Of a stretch of DNA of 8,387 nt, positions 1-5,864 are shown in pieces (position 1 is the first letter of the stretch; every line of letters begins with the position of its first letter). Position numbers and translations under genes: made by a program. Below the pieces are notes generated by a model. It made no database searches. It saw nothing but the letters and a program-made list of their open reading frames with translations, and was not told the origin of the DNA. This stretch comes from Opitutia bacterium. GTDB taxonomy: Bacteria; Verrucomicrobiota; Verrucomicrobiia; Opitutales; Coraliomargaritaceae. Where the stretch lies: NCBI GenBank assembly GCA_003503355.1, contig DOCS01000213.1:1-8387 (forward strand). The letters are read 5' to 3'.

Positions 1-536
1 AAGTGGTGGCCGTGATCACCGGCATTGGCGTCAAGAATGTCAATCGTCTCGATTTCGTCGAACAGGTGCTTCTGTGCATAGGCGCAGAACATGTTGGTCA
101 CACCTGGGTCAAACCCGGATCCAAGCAACGCGGTGAGTCCCGCCTCTTTGAAGCGGTCCTGATAGTCCCACTGCCACTTGTACTCAAATTTCGCTTCATC
201 GAGTGGTTCGTAGTTAGCTGTGTCCAGATAGTCGACGCCGGCTGCCAGGCATGCATCCATCAGAGGGAGATCCTGATAGGGCAAGGCGACGTTGATGACG
301 AGGTCAGGTTGTTCTGCTTTGAGAAACTCGGTTGTGGCTGCGACGTCATCCGCGTCGATTGCGGCGGTTTTGAGCGTGCGTCCCTGTTTCGCCGCCACAT
401 CCGCGGCAATCGCTTCGCACTTCGAGACGGTACGCGAGGCGAGAACGATTTCGTGAAAGATTTCCGGCAGTTGAGCGCACTTGTGTGCGACTACGTTTCC
501 GACACCACCTGCACCTATAATAATTACTTTAGCCAT
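1..536 (-). CDS. Saccharopine dehydrogenase family protein, carboxynorspermidine dehydrogenase-like (3' end outside window)
   Basis: The visible 178 residues are the N-terminal part of an NAD(P)-dependent dehydrogenase. An N-terminal Rossmann motif, GAGGVG at residues 8-13, follows a hydrophobic strand (VIII). Residues 139-148 read GSGFDPGVTN, and 167-176 read ILDANAGDHG; I recognise both as typical of carboxynorspermidine dehydrogenase/synthase (CANSDH), which condenses aspartate semialdehyde with a diamine in the alternative spermidine route. Saccharopine dehydrogenases of lysine metabolism are the related alternative. The family is about 400 residues, so more than half lies beyond position 1. 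The ATG at 534-536 is chosen because the Rossmann strand starts two residues later. No Shine-Dalgarno is seen. The gene is divergent from sufT; the partner decarboxylase (nspC-like) is not in the window. The family call is firm; the exact substrate is inferred. Confidence 0.88.
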   Translation of the reverse strand, partial: MAKVIIIGAGGVGNVVAHKCAQLPEIFHEIVLASRTVSKCEAIAADVAAKQGRTLKTAAIDADDVAATTEFLKAEQPDLVINVALPYQDLPLMDACLAAGVDYLDTANYEPLDEAKFEYKWQWDYQDRFKEAGLTALLGSGFDPGVTNMFCAYAQKHLFDEIETIDILDANAGDHGHH

Positions 537-704
537 AGTGAAATTTTAAGACTCAGAGCTTTGTGATCTTCAAGGATATTCCGCCGAATGGCTCATCCGC
601 TTCTTTGGGCAAGGACCCGCGGCCCGCCAGTGGCGTGCATCGGCGAATCAACGACGTAGCGGACGTTCAGAGATAAAAAGCCACGCCATATCACGTGCAT
701 TGAC

Positions 705-1301
705 ATGCGCGAGGAAGTGGCTGATTTTGCTGATATGAATTTTAACGAAGAGTTAACCTTGGTGCGTGATACAACCGCGACTGTGATTCCCGCGGGGGAG
801 GAGCAGGTGTTGGTCGCTGGGACGCGTGCAATCATTTCGCAAGCACTTGGCGGGACCGTCACGATACGGACGGACTCCGGGCTTTTTCGTCTCTCCAGTA
901 AGGACTGGGATGCGTTGGGAGTCGCCGCCCAAACTGAATTGAAGGCTGTCGCTGCTGCCGCTGAGGCGGACCAAAGCGATGCGCCCTTCAGTGAAGAGCA
1001 GGTGTGGGAGGCGATGAAGAGCTGCTTTGATCCGGAAATTCCGGTCAACATCGTCGATCTCGGCCTCATTTACGATATGCAGGTCGCCGCGGCTGATGCG
1101 GATGGCAAGCATGCGATTAATGTCAAGATGACGCTGACCGCACAAGGCTGCGGGATGGGACCGGTGATTGCAGATGATGCGAAGACACGCATTGAAGCGC
1201 TCAAAGCAGTATCTGGTGCGCAAGTCGATATCGTCTGGGATCCGCCGTGGACACCGCACATGATCTCGGATGCCGGTCGTCAGAAATTGGGCCTTGAATA
1301 G
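705..1301 (+). CDS. sufT: SufT, Fe-S cluster assembly/maturation protein (MIP18/DUF59 family)
   Basis: The 198-residue product has the two-part layout of the long SufT family. The N-terminal part (about residues 17-75) carries LVRD at 19-22, GT at 39-40 and QALGG at 46-50. The C-terminal MIP18/DUF59 domain (about 97-195) carries DPEIPVNIVDLGLIYD at 109-124, TAQGCGMGPV at 145-154 with the conserved Cys149, and WDPPW at 178-182. SufT is a cytosolic accessory factor in Fe-S cluster assembly or delivery, often encoded in suf operons; here no sufBCDS gene is nearby, so it stands alone, divergent to the dehydrogenase at 1-536. The start is uncertain. The ATG at 705 gives the longest form, whereas Met11 (position 735) places the LxRD motif at the distance usual for the family. 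Neither has a well-spaced ribosome site. Two hairpins follow the stop. A TTGACA at 700-705 lacks a convincing -10. Confidence 0.93.
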   Translation: MREEVADFADMNFNEELTLVRDTTATVIPAGEEQVLVAGTRAIISQALGGTVTIRTDSGLFRLSSKDWDALGVAAQTELKAVAAAAEADQSDAPFSEEQVWEAMKSCFDPEIPVNIVDLGLIYDMQVAAADADGKHAINVKMTLTAQGCGMGPVIADDAKTRIEALKAVSGAQVDIVWDPPWTPHMISDAGRQKLGLE

Positions 1302-1343
1302 CCGCCGCGCGCGGACGAATTTGGCAGCAGCCGATGCGAGTCT

Positions 1344-1377
1344 GCCGAGCCACCGTTTGATCGGCAGCTCGGCTTTC
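1344..1377 (+). terminator. First hairpin after sufT, weak intrinsic terminator
   Basis: GCCGAGC (1344-1350) pairs with GCTCGGC (1367-1373). A symmetric CA/CA internal loop leads to a further 3-bp stem (CCG 1353-1355 with CGG 1362-1364) closed by a 6-nt loop. TTTC follows at once. The T-tract is short, so termination here may be partial; a stronger hairpin lies 20 bp downstream. Confidence 0.5.
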
Positions 1378-1397
1378 TTGCGTAATGAGGGGATTTA

Positions 1398-1435
1398 GGC
1401 CGCCTGCTACGTTGGGTGGCAGGCTGCCGTTTTTT
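1398..1435 (+). terminator. Intrinsic terminator of sufT
   Basis: Positions 1402-1410 pair with 1416-1424 (nine pairs including one G-T) around a GTTGG loop. After one C-T mismatch, three further pairs join 1398-1400 to 1426-1428. A run of six T (1430-1435) follows after a single G. On the plus strand this is a good Rho-independent terminator for sufT. On the minus strand, where pntB transcripts arrive, the hairpin is present but no T-tract follows, so it is not clearly bidirectional. Confidence 0.8.
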
Positions 1436-1467
1436 CGAGCGAACCGATCACTCGCATCGCAGTGCGT

Positions 1468-2874
1468 TTAGCTGTCTTTGAACTGAGTGACGAGGCCGGT
1501 AACCGTGGCCTTGGCATCGCCGTAGAGCATGCGCGAATTCGGTGCTGTGAAGAGCGCATTCTCCAAGCCCGAGAAGCCAGCGCCCTTGCCGCGCTTGAGG
1601 CAGAAGGTAGTTTTCGCCTTGTGCGCTTCAATGATCGGCATGCCGTAAATCGGGCTGGTCGGGTCATCTGCGGCGGCCGGATTGACCACGTCATTGGCGC
1701 CAATCACTATTGCCACATCGACCATTTCGATGGTCGGGTTGACGTCGTCCATTTCAACCAGTTGCTCGTAGGGCACATCCGCTTCCGCCAGCAGCACGTT
1801 CATGTGTCCCGGCATGCGTCCCGCGACCGGGTGAATGGCGAAGCGTACTTCACAATCGTTGTTTTCCAACAGTTCGGCGAGTTCCTTGACGGCATGTTGC
1901 GCCTGAGCGACTGCCATGCCATAGCCTGGAATCACGATGACGTTTTTCGCCGCTTCGAGGATGTAGTAAGCATCTGCAGCTGAGATTGGTTTGAGTTCGC
2001 CCGTGCTTTGACTGCCGGCGGCCTGGGTTTTGGAGCCGAAGCCGGAGAAGAGCACGTTTACGAGTGTGCGGTTCATCGCCTTGCACATGATCACAGTCAG
2101 AATCAAGCCAGACGCACCGACCAGGCAGCCCGCAACCACCAGCACGTTGTTGGTGATGACGAAGCCCGCGGCACAGGCGGCGAGGCCCGAGCAGGAATTG
2201 AGTAATGAAATGACCACAGGCATATCGCCGCCGCCGATCGGCATTACCGCGAAGATACCGAGCAACAGGGCAAGTACGATCACGGCGATGAGCATCGGGT
2301 AGGCCAGTTCAGCTGTGGGTGCCACGCTGAAGATCACGCCAGTGGCAATGATGCCGAGTGCTAGCAGGGCGTTGAAGGCTTTCTGCCCCGGGAAGGTGAG
2401 GGCGCTGCCGCCAAGCTTGCCGGAGAGTTTGCCCCAAGCATAGATGGAGCCGGTAAAGGTGATGCCGCCGATGAGGATCGCCAGTACGATGACGGACGCG
2501 GTGAATGTGTTAACCGGCGCAGTGAGGTTGAGCTCGGCTAGTGTTGCGCTGGCGGCACGTTGATACTCTGCCCAGCCAACCAGCAGTGAGGCGAGGCCGC
2601 CGAATCCGTTAAACAGCGCCACGAGTTCGGGCATGCCGGTCATTTGCACGCGTTTGGCGGCGACAAAGCCGATCGCGGAGCCGACGGCTAGACCGCCCAG
2701 TACCAGTTTATAGTCCAGTCCTTGACCTAGGAGGGTGACAATCACCGCAAGCGCCATGCCGATCGAGGAGAGCGTATTGCCGCGGCGAGCGGTGCTGGCG
2801 TTGCCCAGCATTTTGATGCCGAACACAAAGAGGATCGCAGCGGCGATGTAGGAGAGATTAACGAAAGTTTCCAT
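1468..2874 (-). CDS. pntB: NAD(P) transhydrogenase subunit beta (PntB)
   Basis: This is the beta subunit of the membrane proton-translocating transhydrogenase (hydride transfer from NADH to NADP+ driven by proton influx). Its 468 residues compare with about 462 in E. coli. Residues 1-280 are a multi-helix membrane domain containing MPELVALFNG (81-90) and GGGDMPVV (214-221). Residues 305-465 are the NADP(H)-binding domain III: GYGMAVAQAQ at 317-326, GRMPGHMNVLLAEADVPY at 352-369, GANDVVNPA at 392-400 with Asp395, and KRGKGAGFSG at 427-436. The last replaces the KRSMxxGYAG of E. coli. The position of E. coli beta-His91 is Asn89 here, and the whole membrane domain contains no histidine. It is the last gene of pntAA-pntAB-pntB, 38 bp after pntAB, with no Shine-Dalgarno visible. 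Confidence 0.97.
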   Translation of the reverse strand: METFVNLSYIAAAILFVFGIKMLGNASTARRGNTLSSIGMALAVIVTLLGQGLDYKLVLGGLAVGSAIGFVAAKRVQMTGMPELVALFNGFGGLASLLVGWAEYQRAASATLAELNLTAPVNTFTASVIVLAILIGGITFTGSIYAWGKLSGKLGGSALTFPGQKAFNALLALGIIATGVIFSVAPTAELAYPMLIAVIVLALLLGIFAVMPIGGGDMPVVISLLNSCSGLAACAAGFVITNNVLVVAGCLVGASGLILTVIMCKAMNRTLVNVLFSGFGSKTQAAGSQSTGELKPISAADAYYILEAAKNVIVIPGYGMAVAQAQHAVKELAELLENNDCEVRFAIHPVAGRMPGHMNVLLAEADVPYEQLVEMDDVNPTIEMVDVAIVIGANDVVNPAAADDPTSPIYGMPIIEAHKAKTTFCLKRGKGAGFSGLENALFTAPNSRMLYGDAKATVTGLVTQFKDS

Positions 2875-2912
2875 TTAAGATGCGGGCTAAGGGATACGTG
2901 ATGCGTGATCTG

Positions 2913-3191
2913 CTATTTCTTCTTTTTAAACATGCCGAGCATGCGGTCGGTGACCATGTAGCCGCCGACCACGTTGATCGTGGCTAGCACGATGGCAGCG
3001 AAGCCGAGCCAAGTGGAGAGGCTGTCCGCGCTGGTATTAACCGCGAGGATGGCTCCGACCACGGTGATCCCTGAGATCGCGTTCGAGCCGGACATTAGTG
3101 GCGTATGTAACTGCGAGGGGACTTTTGCGATGAGCTCAAATCCGAGGAAGGCCGCGAGCACAAAGATGAAGAGTAAGAGTATGAGTTCCAT
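2913..3191 (-). CDS. pntAB: NAD(P) transhydrogenase subunit alpha 2 (PntAB), membrane part
   Basis: This 92-residue membrane protein corresponds to the C-terminal membrane helices of single-chain PntA, encoded separately as in Rhodospirillum-type three-subunit enzymes. Three hydrophobic segments are seen at about residues 2-21, 36-52 and 59-80. VPSQLHTPLMSGSNAISG at 24-41 is the family signature, with His29 in LHTPLM. The protein ends in a basic tail, KKKK. As I recall, Thermus thermophilus has a membrane histidine (His42) at the position that is Ser40 here. The gene sits between pntAA (112 bp upstream, across a repeat element) and pntB (38 bp downstream). The ATG at 3189-3191 is the only sensible start; the bases before it belong to the AATTAGGAATG repeat rather than to a ribosome site. 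Confidence 0.95.
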   Translation of the reverse strand: MELILLLFIFVLAAFLGFELIAKVPSQLHTPLMSGSNAISGITVVGAILAVNTSADSLSTWLGFAAIVLATINVVGGYMVTDRMLGMFKKKK

Positions 3192-3202
3192 TGTGAATTA
3201 AG

Positions 3203-3227
3203 AATTAGGAATGAGAAATTAGGAATG
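3203..3227. repeat. Short direct repeat AATTAGGAATG, two copies
   Basis: The 11-mer AATTAGGAATG occurs at 3203-3213 and again at 3217-3227 (period 14), in the spacer between pntAA and pntAB just upstream of the pntAB start. AT-rich units of this kind are often dispersed intergenic repeats, but whether this one recurs in the genome cannot be seen here. Confidence 0.75.
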
Positions 3228-3248
3228 TTGGGAACTTCGAATATTCAA

Positions 3249-3316
3249 CATCGAACGCTGAACTTCGAATGGATGGTTGATTCAATGTTGAAAGTTCGAA
3301 CATTCAGCGTTCGACG
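3249..3316. repeat. Imperfect inverted repeat between pntAA and pntAB, containing the pntAA stop
   Basis: The arm at 3249-3269 is complementary to 3295-3316, with a perfect 12-bp core: TCGAACGCTGAA at 3251-3262 against TTCAGCGTTCGA at 3303-3314. TTCGAA occurs three times (3236, 3264, 3295) and AACTTCGAAT twice (3233-3242, 3261-3270). TTCAACAT (3244-3251) and ATGTTGAA (3285-3292) form a second inverted pair. The loop is 25 nt. The last codons and the stop of pntAA (3304-3315) lie inside the right arm, so the repeat runs into the gene. No T-tract follows on the minus strand, so this is not an ordinary terminator. It may be a mobile or dispersed repeat, or an mRNA processing/stability structure. 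Confidence 0.8.
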
Positions 3317-4443
3317 TTCTTAAAGCGCTCGTGGACGATTGTGCCGTCTTTAGTGATCAGGCAACCGTTGAGGATTTCGTCGTCTTCTTTGTATTGAAAG
3401 TCCTTCGCCTCGGCGTCCCAGAAGTGTTCGATCAGGTTGTAGAAATTGGAGGCTAGCATGAGCGTGGCGTCCTTTGAATAGTAGCCTTCGAGGTTTTCGG
3501 GGCCGATGATGCGCACGCCGTTGTTGGTAACGACTTCTTCGCCGACCTTGGAGCCTTCGACGTTGCCGCCGGATTCGACTGCTAGGTCGATTAGAATGCT
3601 GCCGGGCTGCATTTGCTCGAGCACTTCATGGTTGAGGATTAGCGGTGCTTTGCGGCCGAATAGTTTCGCAGTGGTGATGACGACATCGGCGCGGGCGCAG
3701 GCCTTGGCCATTTCCAGGCGCTGCTTGTCGAGCTGCTCGGAGGTGAGCGCTTGGGCGTAGCCTTGGTCGGTTTGCCCAGTATCGCCGAGGTCGACTTTGA
3801 TGAATTTAGCGCCGAGCGATTTGACCTGTTCTTCGACCACTGGGCGGGTGTCAAAGGCCTCCACGCGTGCGCCGAGGCGCTTGGCGGTGGCTATGGCTTG
3901 CAGGCCGGCGACTCCAACGCCGATGATAAAGAAGCGTGCCGGTGAGATGGTGCCAGAGGGGGTCATCATCATCGGCAGGATCTTGCGCATGCGGTCGCTG
4001 GCTAGGATTACCGCGGCATAACCAGCTAGGTTGGCTTGTGAGGACAGGGCATCCATCTTCTGCGCCAGCGTGCTGCGCGGGATCATTTCCATGCTGATGG
4101 CAGAGATATTGCGCTTGGCAAGATCGCCGATCAGTTCCTTTTCATTGAACGGATCGAGAAAGCTGATGTGCAGCGTGTCGGGCTTGAGTTGCTCCAATTC
4201 CTTCGGGGTTGGTTTGTTGACGCGTGCGACGATGTCGGCTTGAGCGTAACCGGCGGCGGCATTCGCGACAATTTCGGCTCCGGCTTCTTTGTACGCTGCG
4301 TCGGGATAATCGGATTTGAGGCCGACTCCGGCTTCGACACTCACAGTAAGCCCCAGTTCGCACAACTTGGTCACTGTGCCAGGGGAGACGGCGGCTCTTG
4401 TTTCAGCCGGATTCGTTTCGAGGGGAGCAAAGAGTCGCTTCAT
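3304..4443 (-). CDS. pntAA: NAD(P) transhydrogenase subunit alpha 1 (PntAA), NAD(H)-binding domain
   Basis: This soluble domain I subunit has 379 residues, about the length of the Rhodospirillum-type alpha-1 subunit; it binds NAD(H) and passes hydride to domain III of PntB on the cytoplasmic face. The N-terminus (KRLFAPLETNPAETRAAVSP) is that of the alanine dehydrogenase/PNT family. Arg123, Gln128 and Asp131 have the spacing of the family's RQD loop, and MDALSSQANLAGY at 130-142 is highly conserved. The Rossmann motif GVGVAG lies at 175-180, with acidic Asp198 at the strand end as expected for NAD preference. GPENLEGYYS follows at 314-323. There is no membrane segment. It is the first gene of the operon. 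Its last codons (VER-stop) are written by the repeat downstream, so the native C-terminus may have been altered. The ATG at 4441-4443 begins exactly at the conserved family N-terminus. Confidence 0.97.
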   Translation of the reverse strand: MKRLFAPLETNPAETRAAVSPGTVTKLCELGLTVSVEAGVGLKSDYPDAAYKEAGAEIVANAAAGYAQADIVARVNKPTPKELEQLKPDTLHISFLDPFNEKELIGDLAKRNISAISMEMIPRSTLAQKMDALSSQANLAGYAAVILASDRMRKILPMMMTPSGTISPARFFIIGVGVAGLQAIATAKRLGARVEAFDTRPVVEEQVKSLGAKFIKVDLGDTGQTDQGYAQALTSEQLDKQRLEMAKACARADVVITTAKLFGRKAPLILNHEVLEQMQPGSILIDLAVESGGNVEGSKVGEEVVTNNGVRIIGPENLEGYYSKDATLMLASNFYNLIEHFWDAEAKDFQYKEDDEILNGCLITKDGTIVHERFKNVER

Positions 4444-4489
4444 ATTAATTCGCTTTAAGTTAAGTGCTGTTAATGAAAGGTCCTTCTAT

Positions 4490-4539
4490 TTTTAAGCTTA
4501 GCTTATGGGTATGGGCAAGTGCGAATTCGATCGAACTTC
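4490..4539 (-). promoter_or_regulatory. Possible pnt operon promoter with adjoining palindrome
   Basis: Upstream of pntAA a perfect 10-bp palindrome, TTCGATCGAA, lies at 4526-4535, flanked by GAA (4523-4525) and TTC (4537-4539). On the minus strand it sits just upstream of a TTGCCC (4513-4518), which is 17 bp from TTAAAA (4490-4495). The -10 match is poor. The arrangement would fit a regulator site next to a weak sigma70-type promoter, but the evidence is only positional. Confidence 0.28.
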
Positions 4540-4637
4540 AGGGTATTAGACGTATTCCGGCATTCAGAGTCGAGTACTGTCAGCTGAATAACCGCCGGGA
4601 AGTGATGCTTTGTTGGCAGGTGGGTTGGCGTTTAAGC

Positions 4638-4672
4638 AAAAAAAAGCCGGACTTCGCTGAGCGAAGTCCGGC
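4638..4672 (-). terminator. Intrinsic terminator of fba
   Basis: A perfect 12-bp stem is formed by GCCGGACTTCGC (4646-4657) and GCGAAGTCCGGC (4661-4672) around a three-base loop. On the minus strand it is followed directly by eight T (A run at 4638-4645). It starts 25 bp after the fba stop codon and should separate fba from the pnt operon downstream. Confidence 0.96.
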
Positions 4673-4697
4673 CTAATGAAATAGAATTTAAGCGATC

Positions 4698-5729
4698 TTA
4701 GACAGTGCCGAAGATGGTCTTGCCGTTGGAGCAAAGATCTTCTGCCGCTTGAACCAGACGCGCTGCCATGCTGGCTTCGCCCTTCTTGAGGTAGCCGCGT
4801 GGGTCGTAAGTCTTCTTGTTGCCGACTTCACCGTCGATCTTAAGCACGCCTTCGATGTTGCCGCAGATGTGTGTGACGATTGGACGTGTGAATGCGTATT
4901 GCGTATCAGTGTCGATGTTCATCTTCACTACACCGTAACCAAGTGTTTCGCGGATGTCGCTCAGCTCGGAACCGGAACCGCCGTGGAAGACGAGGTCCAT
5001 GAGCGCGGCATCACCGTGCTTGTCGGTCACTGCCTTTTGGCCGTCGCGTAGAATAGTGGGCTTCAACTGCACCGAACCTGGCTTGTAGGCGCCGTGCACG
5101 TTGCCGAAGGTCGCTGCGAACAGGAAGCGGCCGATTGGCTGGAGCGCTTCGTACACTTCGACCATGTCTTCGGGGGTGGTGTAGAGCTTTTCAGCTGGGA
5201 GGCCGGATGTGTCGTGACCGTCTTCTTCACCGCCGACGCAGCCTGCTTCGACTTCGAGGATGATGTCGAGTTCGGCGCACTCCTTCAGGAGCTCCTTGGA
5301 GATTTTAAGGTTTTCTGACAGGTCGACAACCGAGCCGTCGAACATGTGTGATTGGAACAGCGGGCCTTTGCCTTCGGCGATGCGTTTGCGAGACGCTTCG
5401 AGCAGTGGTTTGAGGAAACCTTCCACCTTCTCTGGGTGGCAGTGGTCCGTGTGCAGGCCGACGAGCACGTCGTATTTCTCAGCTAGCAGGTGGGTTGCTT
5501 CGGCGAGAACGATGGCACCGAAAGCGGCGTCCGCGACTTCGAGACCAGAAGCGAATTGACCGCCACCTGTGGAAACCTGAATAATGCCGTCGGATTTTGC
5601 ATCAGAGAAGGCCTTGAGCGCAGCATTGATCGTTGTGATCGATGTGACGTTTACTGCTGGGTAAGCGTAGTTGCCCTTTTGGGCGGCGTCGAGCATTGCT
5701 GCGTATTGCTTGGGTGTTGCTACTGGCAT
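4698..5729 (-). CDS. fba: Class II fructose-1,6-bisphosphate aldolase
   Basis: This zinc-dependent aldolase cleaves fructose-1,6-bisphosphate to glyceraldehyde-3-phosphate and dihydroxyacetone phosphate in glycolysis, and acts in reverse in gluconeogenesis. The 343-residue TIM barrel shows the class IIA active site: HTDHCHP at 93-99 (Asp95 catalytic, His96 zinc), EVEAGCVGGEEDG at 159-171, FGNVHGAYKPG at 208-218 (His212 zinc), FHGGSGS at 248-254 (His249 zinc) and KMNIDTDTQ at 269-277. The length and the MPxATPxxYAxML start resemble the roughly 344-residue actinobacterial type more than E. coli FbaA (359). The frame stays open upstream to an ATG at 5921, but that extension would overlap the MFS gene and is not aldolase-like, so the ATG at 5727-5729 is chosen. 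It is a single-gene unit with its own terminator. Confidence 0.97.
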   Translation of the reverse strand: MPVATPKQYAAMLDAAQKGNYAYPAVNVTSITTINAALKAFSDAKSDGIIQVSTGGGQFASGLEVADAAFGAIVLAEATHLLAEKYDVLVGLHTDHCHPEKVEGFLKPLLEASRKRIAEGKGPLFQSHMFDGSVVDLSENLKISKELLKECAELDIILEVEAGCVGGEEDGHDTSGLPAEKLYTTPEDMVEVYEALQPIGRFLFAATFGNVHGAYKPGSVQLKPTILRDGQKAVTDKHGDAALMDLVFHGGSGSELSDIRETLGYGVVKMNIDTDTQYAFTRPIVTHICGNIEGVLKIDGEVGNKKTYDPRGYLKKGEASMAARLVQAAEDLCSNGKTIFGTV

Positions 5730-5766
5730 GGTACGATTAGTGTATGTTATTTTGTCGTTACTTGTG

Positions 5767-5794
5767 TTGAGCGCTACCAATTTGCGTCGCTCAA
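5767..5794. promoter_or_regulatory. 7-bp inverted repeat upstream of fba, possible operator
   Basis: TTGAGCG (5767-5773) and CGCTCAA (5788-5794) form an inverted repeat with a 14-bp spacer, 38 to 65 bp before the fba start. This is where a promoter-overlapping operator or a 5' UTR hairpin would be expected. I cannot assign clear -35/-10 boxes, and no regulator gene lies nearby. Confidence 0.3.
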
Positions 5795-5814
5795 TCAAAT
5801 TGCAGGTACAGTCG

Positions 5815-5864
5815 TGTAGTTGGTTTTTTTTTTCAACTACAGAATGCGAATCTACGCATTCTGT
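5815..5864 (-). other. Two overlapping hairpins at the 3' end of the MFS gene, one with an A10 loop
   Basis: Hairpin 1 pairs ACAGAATGCG (5839-5848) with CGCATTCTGT (5855-5864), ten pairs around a 6-nt loop that holds the MFS stop codon. Hairpin 2 pairs TGTAGTTG (5815-5822) with CAACTACA (5834-5841). Its loop is G plus ten T on the plus strand, which is ten A plus C in the minus-strand transcript. The two share 5839-5841, so they compete at their junction. No T-tract follows on the minus strand, so this is not a standard intrinsic terminator. Confidence 0.6.

Noticed and set aside
3..566. Plus-strand open frame of 187 codons
   Set aside because: It is antisense to the dehydrogenase at 1-536, whose Rossmann and GSGFDPGVTN motifs prove the minus-strand frame.
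700..728. TTGACA at 700-705 as a sufT -35 box
   Set aside because: No matching -10 is found at 16-18 bp (GATTTT only), and it would place transcription downstream of the ATG at 705.
593..1261. Minus-strand open frames of 158, 168 and 63 codons opposite sufT
   Set aside because: The plus strand encodes clear SufT motifs through this interval; the opposite frames have low-complexity Ser/Ala/Arg-rich translations with no family resemblance.
3192..3318. Repeat block as a CRISPR array or insertion sequence
   Set aside because: Units are too short and irregular for CRISPR, and there is no transposase or target-site duplication that I can see.
4464..4676. Plus-strand 70-codon frame between pntAA and fba
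   Set aside because: It runs through the fba terminator hairpin and its A-tract, has no ribosome site and no family resemblance.
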